64,000 bases of DNA from Smittia aterrima. Taxonomy: Eukaryota > Arthropoda > Insecta > Diptera > Chironomidae. The notes beneath the pieces are model-generated. The model was not told the origin of the DNA, did not search any database, and saw nothing but the letters and a program-made list of their open reading frames with translations. Shown here piece after piece: positions 1-10,600 of the stretch (the stretch's first letter is position 1; each line of letters starts with the position of its first letter). The stretch is taken from positions 17,360,001-17,424,000 of the forward strand of contig CP093831.1 of NCBI GenBank assembly GCA_033063855.1, in the 5' to 3' direction. The translations under genes and the position numbers were made by a program.

Positions 1-1149
1 ACTGCTGCCAATTGCTTTTTGTAAGAAAAATTTATTTAATTGAACTTTTCAATGATTTTCACTTTCATTTGCGTAGCGAGGTAGATCGCAAACTCGACAT
101 TTTCGAGCAAACGTTTTGGACTCTTGGTATGCACGAGACAGGAGTGTTCGACGAAGAAGCGGAGTACAGCACTGTACAATACTTTTTGCATCCAAAGTTT
201 TCCCATTTTCAGTCTCTCGATGAAGCCGATCTCGTTCTCGCAACCGTTGATAGAGAAATTGAGTTCAGTGATAAAATCAGACCAATTTGTTTGCCAACGC
301 CTGGAAACAATTTCCAAGGAAAAACTGCAGTTGTTGCTGGATGGTAAGAAAATTATTCGTAATCGAAATTTCATTAACAGATTGTTCAATCGAAAGGGGA
401 GTCAATAATATGGAAGACGTAGAGCAGTCTGAAGTGTTAATGGAAACGTCAATGAATATTATTCCAAATAGCAAGTGTCGGAGAATGTGGCGATCAAGAA
501 TGGGACGGGCAGTTACGATTAATGAGCAACTGATGGTTTGCGCTCATCGACGTGGAACTGACACTTGTAGAGTAAGTTTTCATTTAAAATCTTTGTTGTA
601 TTCGTCGAAGTAATATATCCTCAGGGAGATTCAGGGACGCCTCTGATGGTTAAATCAGAAAAAGGTTTTTATGAACTCGTTGGCGCTGACTCCTTTGGTT
701 ATAAATGCGATTCGAGAGTTCCAGCTGTATTCGCCAAAATCTCTGATCCTGAAACAATGGAATGGATCCAGGATTACATGGAAGATATTGGAGCAGTCGT
801 TTGTAATCATCCAACCGAAATTGTTGAATCAGAACAAGCTCCTGATGGCCCCATTCACATGAACGAGGACATTTCTGAGAATTCGACGGAAGCTCCAGCT
901 AGTGAGGACACTCCTGTTCACGCAAACGAAGGAAATACTGAGAATTCGACGGAAGCTCCTGTTCACGCAAACGAGGGAAATACTGAGAATTTGACGGAAG
1001 CTCCAGCTAATGATGACGCTCCTGTTAACGCAAACGAGGGAAATATGGAGTATTCGACTGAAGCAGAAGTAGTTTCTAATAATCCCGTTAACATGAACGA
1101 GGGAATCCCAGAAAATTCAATTGAAACTACAACTTACATATACATATAA
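1..1149 (+). CDS. Serine protease homologue, chymotrypsin (S1) fold, 5'-truncated by window edge
   Basis: Secreted S1-family protein; only the part from the catalytic-His region onward is present. Exons by splice signals and phase are 1-20, 77-343, 397-571 and 625-1149. The first exon reads TAANC where paralogues read TAAHC, so catalytic His is replaced by Asn (codon 10-12). The Asp is kept (ADLVL), and the Ser motif reads GDSGTP, with Thr replacing the second Gly. Asp six residues before Ser predicts a trypsin-type S1 pocket. The last exon adds a repetitive, Glu/Asn/Thr-rich C-terminal tail absent from both neighbours. Unlike the two downstream paralogues, no intron separates GDSG from the following Pro. 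It is probably a non-catalytic protease homologue of the type insects use as immune cofactors; that role is inference. The signal peptide and N-terminal exons lie outside the window. A possible poly(A) signal, AATAAA, lies near 1268. Confidence 0.85.
850..1146 (+). repeat. Coding tandem repeat in protease homologue tail (5 units)
   Basis: Five degenerate units encode Pro-(Val/Ile)-(His/Asn)-(Ala/Met)-Asn-Glu at 850-912, 913-957, 958-1020, 1021-1083 and 1084-1146. Four units are 21 residues and one is 15. Most contain ENSTEAP or ENLTEAP, giving N-glycosylation sequons (NST, NLT). Units 2 and 3 are nearly identical at the DNA level, which suggests recent expansion. Confidence 0.85.
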
Positions 1150-1312
1150 CAAATTTCGCTTGGTCATTGTCATCCAATTGAAAACAGAGTTTTGATGGAC
1201 AAGCTTGATAAATTAATTTGACAAAGCATTCATGCGAATTAAATTAATTGAAATTACAATTTAAGTCAATAAATTGTTATAGATTATTCAAAATTATTCG
1301 AAATCTCTTTCG

Positions 1313-2552
1313 ATGAAGTTATTTCAATTGCTTTCTTTGTTCTTTCTCATCGTTGCAGAATCAGCTCAAGATGTTCCAGTTATTGAAGGATGTCGTGAGT
1401 ACATTTAAGTAAAGTCATCGAATCGATTGAAGTTTGAATCTTTAGAATGCGGAATCGCCAATGACAGAAAAACTTCAAGAATTGTGAATGGTAAAAGGAC
1501 TTCTCCGAATAAATACCCGTGGATGGCAAGTCTGGTTTATCATTCGGATGACAAATGGGTTCATGGATGCGGTGGAACTATAATTAGTGATTTAAATATT
1601 CTCACTGCAGCTCATTGCTTTCAGTTAGTCAAAAAATATTATTTTTTTCTTTAACGAATTACGAAAATTCTCTTTTGCCAGACCAGAAACAGAGCACATT
1701 TTAATAGACGATGACACGCATTGGATCGTAGGAATGCATGGACTCTACACTAAGAAATTTACCGATCGATACAACATCAAAGATTACGAATTTCATCCAG
1801 AGTATCATCATTTCGAAAAGATGGATCAAAGTGATCTCGTAATCACAATTTTAGACAGAAGAATCACTTTCAATTGGGCTGTCAAACCAATTTGTTTGCC
1901 TCCTCCAGGAGCTTCGTACGATAATGCAGATGCAGTTGTCGCTGGATGGTACGAACGAGTTTATTTACAAATAATTTTAAAATTAATTTGTACTTAAGGG
2001 GATTGGATTCTTTTGACAACGGAAAGCAGCCTGACGTCTTGATGGAGACAACATTACAAGTCGTTTCAACGAATGATTGTGATACACAGTGGAGTATTCT
2101 TAATGGTGGACCCGTCATTAGTAAACGTTGGATGATTTGTGCATACAAAGAAGACACAGACTCATGCAAGGTGAGTTTAATTATTCTTCTTGTGAAGATT
2201 TCTTAAGAAACTGGTTTTTTTATTTTATTTTAGGGAGATTCAGGCGGGGTAATAAAATTTTATCTTCTCAACACTCAAAATTATTCCCAAACTTTTCATT
2301 TTTATTTAGCCATTAGTGGTTAATACTCGAGGTTTTTACGAAATTATTGGAGCAGTCTCGTTCGGCATGTTTTGTGTATCAGCTTATCCAGGTGTCTACG
2401 CGAGTGTGACAGATCCAGACACAATTGAATGGATCCGCAATTACTTCTTGCACTCGGCCGCTAAAATTTGCGAAAAACCAAACCCTGAAGAGCTAAGACG
2501 ACTTTCCTCTCGTAAAGTTAAAATAAATTCAAAGAGTAATCCCTTTAATTAA
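1313..2552 (+). CDS. Trypsin-like serine protease, complete triad
   Basis: Secreted S1 endopeptidase. Exons: 1313-1394, 1446-1623, 1682-1948, 2000-2170, 2234-2248, 2310-2552, all GT..AG and phase-consistent. The start ATG opens a hydrophobic signal peptide (MKLFQLLSLFFLIVAESAQ). A short pro-region with Cys residues precedes the activation site SR|IVNG. His is in LTAAHCF, Asp in SDLVI, Ser in GDSGGP, and Asp six residues before Ser predicts cleavage after Lys/Arg. An unpaired pro-region Cys together with the Cys of KPICLP suggests the two chains stay disulfide-linked after activation; no clip domain is visible. The catalytic Ser lies on a 15-nt exon. A poly(A) signal AATAAA follows the stop closely. 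It is the middle gene of a three-gene tandem array, about 160 bp after the first. Digestive or haemolymph role cannot be decided. Confidence 0.92.
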
Positions 2553-2783
2553 AGATAATAAAATTTCATTTCAACACATCGGTGCTATTGTTTGATTTAG
2601 TTTAGAGACTTAAAAAAACCAAGCATTTTTCTCGGAGAAATTGAAAAAGAAAATTTAATTAAATTAAATCAAGAAAATGTGATTTTCTCGATCAAATGAA
2701 GCGTTCAAGCGTATTTCATTTGTAGAGATTAATACCCTGCTTTGAAAGAGTTTTGTTGTTAAAAGATTATAAAATCTACTTCG

Positions 2784-4050
2784 ATGAAGTTCTTAAAGTT
2801 TTCTTTGCTTTTCTCTGCAGTTTCATTGATTAAAAATGTTTTCGGCGAGATTCCTCTGCTTGAAGATTGCTGTGAGTAGATAAGAACAAAGAAAATAATT
2901 TATTTTCTCAAATGTTTGTCTCCTCAAGTTTGTGGAAAAGCCAACGAACATGAGCTCATGCGAATTTCTAACGGCCAACGAACTGTTCCAAACAAGTATC
3001 CGTGGATGGCAAGCCTTGTCCATCGCACAGAAGAAGAGACTATCAACGAATGTGGTGGAACTGTTATCAGTGAATTACATATTTTGAGTGCAGCTCATTG
3101 CTTCCAGTAAATCAAATCAAACTCAGCGATTCAAATAAAATTCATTATTTTCGTTCCTAGACATCCGAATGAATCAAGCGTTGAAGGTGATGAGACTTAT
3201 TGGATACTCGGAATGCACAAAATAAACTCCGATGAAGGCGAGCGGTACAACATAATTGACTATGATTTTCATCCTGAGTTTCATCACTTCGAGAAGTTCG
3301 ACCAATGTGATCTTGTGATAACGACGGTTGATCGAAAAATCACGTTTAGTCGAACTATCAGACCAGTTTGTTTGCCTGCTGAAGAGGCCACTTTTGACGG
3401 ACTGGAAGCCATTGTTGCAGGATGGTAAAGAAAACATTGGTCGACTTCAATTAAATTTATTTAAATTCAATCCTAGGGGAATTGACGATTATGATGAAGG
3501 TCAGTTGCCCGAAGCTCTAATGGAAACAACTGTGACAGTAATGTCAGCTGAGGAGTGCAATGAAATGTGGAAAGAAGCCGCTGAAGGATCAATAATCGAC
3601 GAACAATGGATGCACTGTGGATTCCATGAAGGCACTGATACATGCAAAGTGAGTTTTTAACTTTTAAAATTCCACGTCCGGATCAATTAAAATTAAATTG
3701 ATTACAGGGAGACTCAGGCGGGGTAACAGAAATAATTTTCATTCACGCTCAACATGAATAAAATTGAATTAATTAATATTTAGCCTTTGGTGCACGAAAC
3801 TTCGCTTGACTCAAGTGAAGACTTTTACGAGCTCATTGGCGTTACATCGTTCGGTTTAGGATGCAGCGCAAAACTTCCAGCAGTTTTTGCTAGAATCGCT
3901 GAAACGGTAACTCTCGAATGGATAAATGGTTACATTGAAAACTCTGGGGCTGCGATTTGTCCTAAACCAAACACGGCTCCTGAAGATGATCCGGTAAGAA
4001 AACTATTTTTACGAAGACGATCCAAACAAACTGGAAAAGGAGGAAGATGA
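2784..4050 (+). CDS. Trypsin-like serine protease, third tandem paralogue
   Basis: Secreted S1 endopeptidase with the same architecture as its upstream neighbour. Exons: 2784-2871, 2929-3106, 3161-3424, 3477-3648, 3708-3722, 3784-4050. A signal peptide (MKFLKFSLLFSAVSLI) is followed by a short Cys-containing pro-region and the activation site MR|ISNG. The triad is intact: SAAHC, CDLVI, GDSGGP. Asp before Ser (GTDTCKGDSGG) predicts trypsin specificity, but the Gly usually found at the S1 wall (PGVY) is Ala (PAVF), also true of the first paralogue; this may alter substrate preference. The Ser exon is only 15 nt. The C-terminus is extended by about 25 basic residues (RKLFLRRRSKQ). AATAAA follows near 4080. 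All three genes share intron positions, so they arose by tandem duplication. Confidence 0.92.
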
Positions 4051-4879
4051 GCTAAGAATGAATGAAAAACTTCTTGCAAAATAAAAAGAATTTGAAATCC
4101 TTTCATTGGCGATTATTGAAGAAGCGATGATTCCAATAAATTAGTCTGAAACATAATAAGCAAGCAAATAAATCTTCACTTGCTGTGAGATAAAAAAAAA
4201 TATGACGTCGATTTCATGAGGATTTGGATTACATGCGACGGCAAAGAAAAGCGAGAAAAATCGCTAATAAATTAATTTTGTTCAATTCATGCGATCGCAA
4301 GCAGGTTTCGTCTCGCTCATTTGTCGTCCTATCATCATTGCTCTGCTCTCGTCGAATAAAAAGAGAAAGTGCTGAGTGGAATCAAATTGTATGGTAACAC
4401 GAGATTCCTTAGACTCGTTGGATGAACTTGATGTTCTTCTCCTTGAATTAGAACTCTCGATAAACTTGACATTTGTCTCTTTTTGTTAAAAATCACGAAA
4501 TCAGACGAAAATCTCTCAACTCGAGGCATAGGGACGCGCCACAATATTCATGTCACGATCTGTCACGCTTAATCCAAAATGGAAAATGCGAAGCTGTGAT
4601 ATTTCAAAATATTTTGAATGCGTCGACAACGATTCGAGCTTTGAGCGCTGAAATTATATTTCGACAAGCTTCAGTTACGCGTCAGCATCACAAATCCGAT
4701 TGAAATCGTCACAAGAAAAACTTTTAATCAAGTTTTCTCTTTTTTTCCAAGAAAGAAAAGCGTCAGAAACTTTTCTGATCTCAGAAACCTTTGTCAAATG
4801 CAAATATTTTATTTCACAAAATCTTTCGGTCAGTAAGTTTAAATATTTTCTCTTGGAAAAACCAACTTTGGTTCTCAAA
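4051..4879. other. Intergenic, protease array to pyruvate-kinase-like gene
   Basis: AT-rich spacer containing the presumed 3' end of the third protease and the 5' region of the pyruvate-kinase-like gene. I see no convincing ORF, RNA gene or repeat. Confidence 0.5.
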
Positions 4880-6606
4880 ATGAAGAAGGCGAATTTGTCA
4901 TTGTTCGATCATTTGCTGATGTATTCGCCTTCGAGTTCGAAGCGACTGACCTATCGTTCGACCCAAATCATGGCAACCGTCGGACCGGAAACGACAAAGG
5001 ACGATTTGGTTAAAATGGTCGAAGCTGGAATGAACATCGCTCGCTTTGAGGCTTTGAATGGCAAGGACGATTTTCCGATCATCAAAGAGTCGTTGAAAAA
5101 TCTTAGAGAAGCTGTTAGCGAATATAACGGCAATCGAAAGAAAGAGAGTGAACGACAGAGTTTAAGATTGTCTCATGTGGAAGATACTGAAGTTAAATCT
5201 GAGCAAGTCCCGAATGTTCATGTTGCGACTGCTCTCGATATCAAAAGTTCTTATTTCGAAACTGGAACTTTCGATGGAGCTGAAAACAAGAATCTTGAAG
5301 TTGACGCTGAAGTCTTTTTGACTCTTGATGCAACAAAGGAAAATCTAGTCAACGAAGAAATGATTTTCGTGAATTATCCAAATCTTTGCTTACTCGATCC
5401 AAATCAAATCATTATCGTGAATGGGGAAATCAAACTTAGAGTTGATGCTGCTTTTCCTGATGATAATAACGTTCAATGCAAAGTATTAAGAGGAGGTGTG
5501 CTCTGTGCAAACATGAGAATGGAGGTCAACATTCCAGGCTCCAAGATCTCTCCTAGCATGAATGAGGATTTGATTCCATCCATTAACTTCTGCAAGGACA
5601 ACATCATGGACATGATGATAACTCCAATCAACGATGTAAACGCCTTTGCTATGATAAAATGTTTTGCTAATCCCGACGGAGACTTATGTCCTCTAAAAAT
5701 CATCGCGAAACTCGAAGGCGGAGAAGCTGTTCGCAATATTGATAAAATCATTGAGCGTGCTGATGGCGTCATGATATCGCGAAGTCGATTGGGACGCAAC
5801 ATTCTTCCCGAACGAGTAATCGTTTATCAAAAGAGCATCATTGCAAAGTGCTTGAAGGCAGGACTTCCATCAATCATCGCTTACGATGTAATGAAGAGCA
5901 TGGAACAGCCCGATCAGGATGCTACACGGGCTGAAATTGCTGACGTTGCAAATTCAGTGTTTGACGGTTGCGACTGTATAATGTTAGAGGAGAAAGTGTC
6001 GATGCAAAATGCTATCAAAGCAACGTCGACCACGATTATGGAAGCAGAAGATATGATCAATTACCGCCGTTTACATTGGGATTTGGTATCTCAAGTTTCT
6101 ATCCCGCAAATTTCTATTCCAAGCCGTGACTTCCCCAACTCAATAGCAATCGCTGCATGCACAGCTGCAATGGTGAATGGTGCTAACGTGATAGTCGTCT
6201 TGACGGAAACTGGAAGAACAGCTCGAATGATCTCAAAGTATCGCCCTGAGTGTCCAATTATTTGCGTTTCTCGCAATGAAGTCGTCGCTCGACAGCTCCT
6301 AATGTGTCGAGGCGTTTTTGCGATAACCTATGATGCTTCAAAGACTGACAACTATGTGAAAAGTGTTGAGGAGCGTATACAATCAGGAATTTCTTTTGCC
6401 AAGAGTCTTCTTTTGATTAAGCAGACGGGAGTTGTCGTCGCTGTGTCAGGACAAGTTGATGGAGCTGGAAAGACGGATACGGTGAGTTGACATAACAGAA
6501 AATTGTAACAAATTTTTTAGAAAAAATCTTTTTGTTCAAACAGCTTCGACTAATCTTCGTTGACAAAGAAAAGAAACCCGAAGAAAACAAAGAAGAGGAA
6601 AATTGA
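4880..6606 (+). CDS. Pyruvate kinase-like protein, probably catalytically inactive paralogue
   Basis: Exons 4880-6481 and 6544-6606 give 554 aa, close to the usual 530. Pyruvate kinase transfers phosphate from PEP to ADP at the end of glycolysis. Family order is visible: MATVGPET, MVEAGMNIAR, a B-domain, IIAKLEGGEAVRNID, DATRAEIADVAN and a C-domain ending KTDTLRLIFVD. Catalytic elements are eroded. NFSH after the Arg becomes EALN, removing nucleotide/K+ ligands. ARGDLG becomes SRSRLG, removing the metal-binding Asp. TQMLESM becomes YDVMKSM, and GETAKG is missing. The Lys of KIE is retained (AKLEG). I infer a pseudoenzyme; Drosophila also has several diverged, testis-biased paralogues. The start at 4880 was chosen because it has a good context (CAAAATG) and family-like spacing. 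The open frame reaches back to 4700, but that part is unlike any pyruvate kinase and is probably 5' UTR. Confidence 0.9.
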
Positions 6607-6797
6607 TTTTAAATCTTTTGAAAGTCCAAATAAATCATTCTCAATTTAAATTCATTGTTTAGAGTCCAAATTCAAGAGACATTTTTATTGAAATTCTAAT
6701 GTCAATCTGAAAAAGAAACTCCTTGAGATTGAAAACATACATGAACGTTTGAGACAAGCGGAATTCAATTTACAATCGGCGATAAAGTTTCTTTCTT

Positions 6798-7221
6798 TCA
6801 TAGCTTCGCATAATCTCGAGTGATTTGATTGAATTTGCTCTTCAGTTTGTCTTGTTGATGATTTATCGTCATCGTCACGAAGACATTGACACCATCAATC
6901 GCCACTTGCAGACGAGAGATTCTCAGCACTTCCGTCGACAATTCACTGCAATCAAGAGACGTGAAGAGAAGCTCAAGTGGAATAGAAAAGTGCTTTTAGA
7001 TATGTTTAGAATGGTCATATTCGATTAACGATGCACACATGGAGGTTGAGTATTCGTTGTTCAACAGCTACGGGCAACTCAATCAAGCTCATCCTCATCA
7101 TCAACGTCAATGTTCTCATTATGCATTCATCGCTTTCGTTAGATTTGTCGATTTGGTATTTGGCAGCTTCATGTTCTTCTCTTATCGTTGATGGACGAAT
7201 GACTCGTTCTGTTTTCGTCAT
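6798..7221 (-). CDS. Hypothetical protein, downstream ORF of an overlapping pair
   Basis: Two minus-strand segments read as coding: 7221-7039 and 6992-6798. They are joined by a 46-nt intron (donor GTGTGC, acceptor TAAAAG) in phase 0, giving 125 aa beginning MTKTERVIRPSTIREEHEA and ending FNQITRDYAKL. No family recognised. Its ATG overlaps the stop of the upstream ORF (ATGA at 7218-7221). Either the unit is dicistronic, or a one-base change at the nearby T-run splits one roughly 200-aa protein. The second exon alone is an uninterrupted, leucine-rich helical segment. AATAAA on this strand lies at 6684-6689, about 110 nt after the stop. The 3' end converges with the pyruvate-kinase-like gene. 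Confidence 0.5.
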
Positions 7222-7454
7222 AAAAGCTCAATTGAAATCGAATTGTTTCCATCCGTGAATTGAACAATGTGTTGCAAATGAAACTCCAGCAGGTTTTCAT
7301 ATCCGCTGACGGCTCCGGAAGGCAACATGTGAAATTGCTCGGATATCCTTTGGTGTCTTTCAACAAAAGCCATGAATAGGAGATTTTGTTTTTGATGAGA
7401 GAGCGTACTAACCAATTTTCCTAAATCCAAAATTTCAGTTTCAAAAAAACTCAT
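7218..7454 (-). CDS. Hypothetical protein, upstream ORF of an overlapping pair
   Basis: 78 aa, starting MSFFETEILDLGKLVSTL, with a strongly protein-like composition (mixed charged and hydrophobic, likely helical), but no family recognised. The start at 7454 has an acceptable context (CGAATGA). The frame stays open further upstream to 7496. A second open frame (7632-7441) could be joined to it only by a shift at a run of seven A/T at 7443-7449, so I keep the internal ATG. The stop overlaps the next ORF by ATGA. The short distance and shared strand suggest one transcript. Confidence 0.5.
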   Translation of the reverse strand: MSFFETEILDLGKLVSTLSHQKQNLLFMAFVERHQRISEQFHMLPSGAVSGYENLLEFHLQHIVQFTDGNNSISIELL

Positions 7455-7632
7455 TCGCAGTGAAAGAATTCCGAAGAGATGTAACTTGAGAATCATCTTC
7501 TAGATAATTTATTAAGCTAATTGAATCGTTATCTTTCACTCCTTTTTCATTGATTCTCGATCGACGACTAGTAAATTCATTTGGGGATTTAGAGTTCATC
7601 TTTCGGAATCCAATAACACGAATGAATTTCAA

Positions 7633-10600
7633 TTGCGTCGTAGAGAGCTTAGGCGTCTGCTAAGATAACCTCCGTTGGGATTTGCTCTCGTGTTTGATAG
7701 AGTCTGCGAAGTTTGCTCAAAGCAAGAGAAGCAATTAAAGAACTTCTGCGATACTCTGGCAAATCCTTATTTCCTTATCATAAACTCAAAGAAAGACCCG
7801 TCAGTCTTTCAAGCGAACGGAAATCTTGATTACTCATTTAACGAAAACATCAGAATTCAAAGGAAGAAACGGACGAGTCCCAGCTCGAGGCTTTCAAACT
7901 AAACCGGAATTCTTTTGACCTTTTTCTCCTCGTGCTTTGCCTTTGAGTGAGGGCGGAAGCACGAACGTCTTCCAGATAACTTTCCGGCTCACAAATTGTG
8001 ACATCAGCAGTTAATCATCACACAGCTTCAATGTTTGCTTAAGCCTTTTGTCAACAGAGGGCAGATTTCTTATCGAATATTTAAATCGTTTATTCCTTTG
8101 ACACGTCTATTTCTATCTTCCGATTTCATCGAAATATTCTTTTTGCCAGAAGTCTCATGCTAAATGAATCACGAAAGGTCAGAAAACGTTTGCAGATTTT
8201 CTAAACGAAACTGAGTTTGAATTCGTTTCAATAATTCAATCTTTTATCGTTCATGTCAATAGCTTTTGAGCTATGACAAACGGAATAAAATTGCAAAATA
8301 TTTTATTCAATTCAAAGCTTTATCGTTTGCTCTTCAATTTTATTCGATTAACTTCTTTTTTTTTTGTAAAAATTTAGATGCTCTCGTAAGAACTTTACGG
8401 TTAGGCTCTCAGTAATCGGATACTGTAAATGTTATTTAATGACAGCTCTCCAAATTTACTTGTCGGTTTACATAAAATCGAATTATTCGCTTAATTGAAT
8501 GTGTAATGAGCTTATGCAAACTGAGCTCTTGCTGGTCATTGAGAAAATTGGAAATTTGACAAATAAAATTGAGTTGGTTTAGCTGCTTCTGAAACTCAAT
8601 AACAACTCCAGTCTTGTAATTGTTTTATGCCTAAAATAAAATCAACTGACGCTTGACATTCTTCGCTTGAAGCTCGAAAATATTTTCTGGTCAATGCTTT
8701 CGACTCTTGTCCTACAAACCTTGTTTTGAGCATTTTGTATAAACAATTTGAAAACATTGGCGCTGTCAGATTTTCTATTTGGAGAAAAACCGACATCACA
8801 CGCTCAACTGCTCGGTTTCTTCGCCTCGATAACAACGAGAAGCTTTCACATGAAGCTGACGTGAAATCCTGCGAAAAACAAATTTGCATACGAGACGAGG
8901 GAAAACTTAAACGTCGCGTAAAGAAAAATGTTTTGAAAAATCAAATTAAAGTTGAAGGAGAGCTTTCACTTCACTCTCGAGACACGGAGACACATCAAGT
9001 GAAATTCCTTATCTAATATTTTGTTATTATGCATGCTTGAGTCTTATGAAAAGCATCATTTATTTGCGAGTAATGCCGAGCTCAATTTCAGCTCGCACAA
9101 TGATAAAGTGTTAGGTAGAGGAGAATCAATTTATCATCAGAGATAAGAAGCTTATGCCCTGCATCGAAACGATGAAATTGAGAGACAGACAGAATGAAAA
9201 GTATCAATATCTTTCTTTTTCTCCCGGAACTTTCTCCAATAAACGGCAATTTGTCTCGATGATCTATGAAAATACGGATTGGAGTGAAAGCTCTTGATAC
9301 CTTGAATGTTATGAGAAAGGATTTTGTGCGTATTACCAATCTCTAGCCTTCGATAGTTTGCATATTTTAACTTCATTCTGCTATTTCCAAAGAGTTGTTA
9401 AATCGAAAGGTTCCACCACAACAAGGTATTAGTATCGAATCAATCGTCTCAAGAAATGATTAAGCAAGTGATTAAATCGACGATGAATCTTGGTCTTCTT
9501 GGAAGGGAAAAGTATCCGGTTTCAGAATGTTTTCGACATTGAAAAGCAATGAATTGAGATTGGGAGACTTCGTCATTCACATCATCGCTTCCTGGAGCTC
9601 CTCATTGTTAGTTAGTCGAAAGGAAAATTAAATTGAGAACTCTCCACATTGTGTGTTAGAGTAAAGTTTCTTTTCTACTGGTTTCACTCTAAATCGACAA
9701 CGAAGAAATAAAACTTCTGGAGAAGCCTTAAAGCAATGAGGCGAAACAAACTTTGAAAAGAAATATTTTCTGCAATTTAGTTGAAATGGAAATTTTCATG
9801 AAAATGAATTTTTCTGACTTGTTTGTTATTTCAAATGAATTTTATTTTCGGAAAATTTCTCTCAACATAACAATTCCAATCAAAAAGGAAAGATTTCATT
9901 CCTCGCTCGATTGTCCATACGACAACGCAATTCCATCTTAACTTGAAATTATAACGTCGAGACGATGAAAAAACAAGGACAACCAACTTTTCTCTGACTT
10001 AATTGAAATGTAATTCAATCAGCTTCAAGCGATAAGACCAGAGAGAGAGAGACTCCACAAGCTCTCGTAACTTTCTATTATGTCGCGTGTTTCCTCCAGA
10101 TCCGCTTTTGTAAATTGTTTCATCATAATTTCTCTTCCATAATTGAAAGCTTCGTGAATTATTAACCAAAATTTGTCCCTCGCTTTGCAGAAAGGAATTG
10201 TGGAGAATACAACAGCAGCATAATGATCAATTTGGGGGAAGCCATTAGTTTGCGCTTTCTTCATTGCTCGCTCTTTTTTTCTCGCTGCTGCGACCCTCGA
10301 AAATTTGTTTCCTCAAATGGTTCATCTATTTTATCATCAAAGATCTTTCCATTTTTGCATTCGACAAAAAAAATGATTCTCTTTCTGAGTTATTAATGAT
10401 AAATATTAACGCAAACGATTAAGTGGGAGGAAAAGAGTTGATGTTCAATTGGTAGAAAGAATTTGCTTGCTCAAAAAGTTTTCCGTTTAGTTGAGGAACA
10501 ATTCAGATTAAAGTGAGAAGAATTTTGATTTGCCAACGAGAATTTTCTCTTTGAAAGATCTCCAATTATTAGAAGTTTTCGGAGCGAAAACTAAATTCCA

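Noticed and set aside
4700..4879. N-terminal extension of the pyruvate-kinase-like ORF
   Set aside because: In frame, but unlike any pyruvate kinase. The internal ATG at 4880 has a better context and gives a family-like N-terminus.
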